In this document: in pieces, positions 62,117-64,000 of the stretch | Numbering within the stretch: the first letter of the stretch is position 1 | Layout: each line of letters opens with the position of its first letter | Source: Sporosarcina trichiuri | GTDB taxonomy: Bacteria > Bacillota > Bacilli > Bacillales_A > Planococcaceae | Length of the DNA: 64,000 nucleotides | Assembly (NCBI RefSeq): GCF_030406775.1 | Contig: NZ_CP129119.1 | Span: 654,001 to 718,000, forward strand | Direction: 5' to 3' | Program-made: the position numbers and the translations under genes | Notes under the pieces: model-generated | The model's database searches: none | What the model saw: the letters and a program-made list of their open reading frames with translations, nothing else | What the model was told of the DNA's origin: nothing

Positions 62117-63202
62117 ATGAAAACAATCAGCATCGCTGTCATTCCGGGCGACGGGATCGGACCGGAAGTGGTGGCGGAAGGGATGAAAGTGTTAAAGACC
62201 ATCGAGCAGCTGGATCCGTCGATTTCGTTTTCATTCACGGAATTTCCGTGGGGCTGTGAGTATTACCTGGAGCACGGCAGAATGATGGCGGCAGATGGCA
62301 TGGAGCAATTGAAGGGATTCGACGCCATTTACCTCGGGGCGGTCGGTTATCCGGGCGTGCCGGACCATATCTCGCTGAGGGATCTGCTGCTGACCATCCG
62401 GAAAGAGTTCGATCAGTATGTGAACCTCCGGCCGGTCACGCTGCTGAATCCGGAACTCACCCCGCTGAAAGGGAAGAATGCGGAGGATATCGATTTCCTG
62501 GTGATCCGGGAGAACAGTGAAGGGGAATACGCGGGGGCGGGCGACCGTCTGTTCAAGGGCAGACCTGAAGAAGTCGTCCTCCAGACAGGCGTTTTCTCCC
62601 GAAAAGGGACGGAGCGGATCATCCGCTATGCGTATGACGAAGCCAGACGGTCGGGCCGCACATTGACGAGCGTCAGCAAGGCGAACGCGTTGAATTATTC
62701 CATGGTGTTCTGGGATGAAGTCTTCGAAGAGGTCGGCAGGGAGTATCCCGATATACAGACGTATTCTTATTTGGTCGATGCGGCAAGCCTCTACTTTGTC
62801 ACGGAACCGGAACGTTTCGAGATTGTTGTCACGTCCAATCTGTTCGGAGATATTCTGACGGACATCGGCGCGGCGATCGCTGGGGGAATGGGACTCGCGG
62901 CGGGTGCGAACATCAACCCGACGCGGGAATTCCCATCGATGTTCGAACCGGTGCACGGGTCAGCGCCGAACATCGCCGGAAAAGGAATCGCCAATCCGCT
63001 CGCGGCGATCTGGTCCGTCAGCCAGATGATGGATTTCTTCGGGGAAGAGACGTGGGGCAAGCGGATTCTCGATGCGATCCAAGAGATTCTGGCAGAGCCG
63101 GCGAACCTCACGTCGGATCTCGGCGGGACTGCGACGACTGAAATGGCCGGTGACCGGTTTGTGGAGATCTTAACAGCGAACTCGCTGGCTGGTCCTGCAT
63201 GA
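62117..63202 (+). CDS. Tartrate/D-malate dehydrogenase-type beta-decarboxylating dehydrogenase
   Basis: From ATG 62117 (AGGAGGGTGTC upstream) the protein has 361 residues. It belongs to the isocitrate/isopropylmalate dehydrogenase family: IPGDGIGPEVVAEG, VIRENSEGEYAGAG, SNLFGDILTDIGAAIAGGMG and EPVHGSAPNIAGKG. The substrate loop WGCEYYLEHGRMM is typical of tartrate dehydrogenase/decarboxylase and D-malate dehydrogenases. It should oxidise and decarboxylate a 2-hydroxy diacid with NAD+ and a divalent metal. Confidence 0.85.
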   Translation: MKTISIAVIPGDGIGPEVVAEGMKVLKTIEQLDPSISFSFTEFPWGCEYYLEHGRMMAADGMEQLKGFDAIYLGAVGYPGVPDHISLRDLLLTIRKEFDQYVNLRPVTLLNPELTPLKGKNAEDIDFLVIRENSEGEYAGAGDRLFKGRPEEVVLQTGVFSRKGTERIIRYAYDEARRSGRTLTSVSKANALNYSMVFWDEVFEEVGREYPDIQTYSYLVDAASLYFVTEPERFEIVVTSNLFGDILTDIGAAIAGGMGLAAGANINPTREFPSMFEPVHGSAPNIAGKGIANPLAAIWSVSQMMDFFGEETWGKRILDAIQEILAEPANLTSDLGGTATTEMAGDRFVEILTANSLAGPA

Positions 63203-63278
63203 CGGGGCTGTCCGATAACGGAGGGTGCCTGTTGAAACCGATGAGTTGATTCTCCATCTGAAGTATAGTAAATTGACG

Positions 63279-63291
63279 TTAGGTTACCTAA
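63279..63291. promoter_or_regulatory. 13-bp perfect palindrome upstream of the monooxygenase gene
   Basis: TTAGGTTACCTAA is symmetric around its central base and directly follows TTGACG (63274-63279), a possible -35. No clear -10 is visible. It may be an operator. Confidence 0.45.
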
Positions 63292-63340
63292 AGTAAGTTT
63301 GTTTCACATCTGATGGAACAAGCGATGAGGAGTGGTTTCT

Positions 63341-64000
63341 ATGACGTCATCATCCAGGAAATTCAACGGCATCCCGCTGTCCGTGCTCGACCTTGCCCCG
63401 ATCCGCGAAGGCGGCAGTCCGTCGGAGACATTCAAGAACAGTGCGGAACTTGCGCAGCATGTGGAGAAGCTCGGTTACAACCGGTACTGGCTCGCGGAGC
63501 ACCATAATATGCCGGGTGTCGGCAGTTCCGCAACAAGCGTCCTGATCGGCCATATCGCCGGCAAAACGGAGCGGATGCGGATCGGTTCGGGCGGCGTCAT
63601 GCTGCCGAACCACGCGCCGCTCGTCATTGCGGAGCAATTCGGCACACTCGATGCGCTGTATCCGGGCCGGATCGACCTCGGGCTCGGGCGCGCGCCGGGG
63701 AGCGACCAGGCGACCGCTTATGCACTGCGCCGGACGCTCCACAGCAGCGGAGAGGATTTCCCGCAGCAGGTCGCGGAACTGCGATCCTACTTCGATCCGG
63801 AGCCGAATGCGCGTGTCCGCGCGTTCCCGGGCGAAGGACAGGACATTCCGATCTGGCTGCTCGGCTCGTCAGGCTTCAGTGCGCAGCTTGCTGCCCAGAT
63901 CGGCCTGCCGTTTTCGTTCGCGAGTCACTTTGCACCGGCGTATGTCATGCAGGCGCTTCAGCTGTATCATCAGAACTTCAAGCCGTCGAGGCATCTGGAT
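63341..64000 (+). CDS. LLM class flavin-dependent oxidoreductase (C-terminus beyond window)
   Basis: 220 codons are visible from ATG 63341, which has GAGGAGTGG upstream. The sequence opens [20 protein letters not shown] and contains [40 protein letters not shown] and [12 protein letters not shown], the marks of the luciferase-like MsnO8/YvbT group. It likely uses reduced FMN to oxygenate an unknown small molecule. Confidence 0.9.
   Translation, partial: MTSSSRKFNGIPLSVLDLAPIREGGSPSETFKNSAELAQHVEKLGYNRYWLAEHHNMPGVGSSATSVLIGHIAGKTERMRIGSGGVMLPNHAPLVIAEQFGTLDALYPGRIDLGLGRAPGSDQATAYALRRTLHSSGEDFPQQVAELRSYFDPEPNARVRAFPGEGQDIPIWLLGSSGFSAQLAAQIGLPFSFASHFAPAYVMQALQLYHQNFKPSRHLD

Overview
The window looks like a chromosomal segment of a moderately high-GC Gram-positive bacterium of the order Bacillales, most likely family Planococcaceae (Bhargavaea, Sporosarcina or Planococcus relatives). 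The reasons are strong AGGAGG-type ribosome binding sites, frequent TTG and GTG starts, and a typical Bacillales gene set: MhqR-type operator with quinone-detoxification genes, CtsR-controlled clpE, T-box leaders, thioredoxin-type ArsC, LrgAB, YneQ, YqhV and YjgB. The species call is inference. No rRNA, tRNA, insertion sequence, prophage or CRISPR array was seen.

Layout. 1-2010 (minus): a processive family 2 glycosyltransferase cut by the window edge, behind a membrane-anchored GH16 glycanase. 2173-3847: an mhqED-like quinone/electrophile detoxification operon behind a perfect palindrome. 3982-10739: a prolyl-4-hydroxylase-like protein, an anchored 5'-nucleotidase, an SDR, a small AAA ATPase and SstT. 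11143-14310: a Tat-exported gluconate-dehydrogenase-like subunit, its GMC flavoprotein and a Sco1 lipoprotein. 14505-18633: small lipoprotein, DUF1801 protein, zinc alcohol dehydrogenase and ChrA. 18722-20772: arsRBC. 20936-21858: glutathione peroxidase with an OhrR-like regulator. 21907-31290: mostly single genes of the cell envelope, plus an ABC-F ATPase with an attenuator-like leader encoding a 46-residue peptide. 31353-40018: exporters, an M42 aminopeptidase, lrgAB and clpE behind a duplicated CtsR promoter. 40201-42995: an EamA exporter, then two tandem threonine T-boxes driving an unusually short threonyl-tRNA synthetase that lacks the TGS and editing domains. 43043-50419: oligopeptidase B, a NERD-domain protein, a 5'-truncated atoE, DUF1284 and a stress-type SDR.

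50663-63202 is a plus-strand catabolic block: an aminotransferase, a polar amino acid ABC importer with a lysine-6-dehydrogenase-like enzyme between its binding-protein and permease genes, a two-subunit CoA-transferase, 3-hydroxyacyl-CoA dehydrogenase, enoyl-CoA hydratase, acyl-CoA dehydrogenase, thiolase, a D-2-hydroxyacid dehydrogenase and a tartrate/D-malate-type dehydrogenase. Together they could import an amino acid (lysine or a relative, by inference) and oxidise it to acetyl-CoA. A luciferase-like monooxygenase runs off the right edge.

The most unusual structure is a family of tandem repeats with a nearly invariant 52-bp period, found in three separate intergenic arrays (about 34640-34890, 45240-46040, 48144-48520; 5, 16 and 8 units). 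Each unit has two arms that can form a hairpin, and the arms change together between arrays. One array ends exactly where atoE has lost its first roughly 80 codons. A different tandem repeat, with an exact 21-bp period, lies at 30824-30950.
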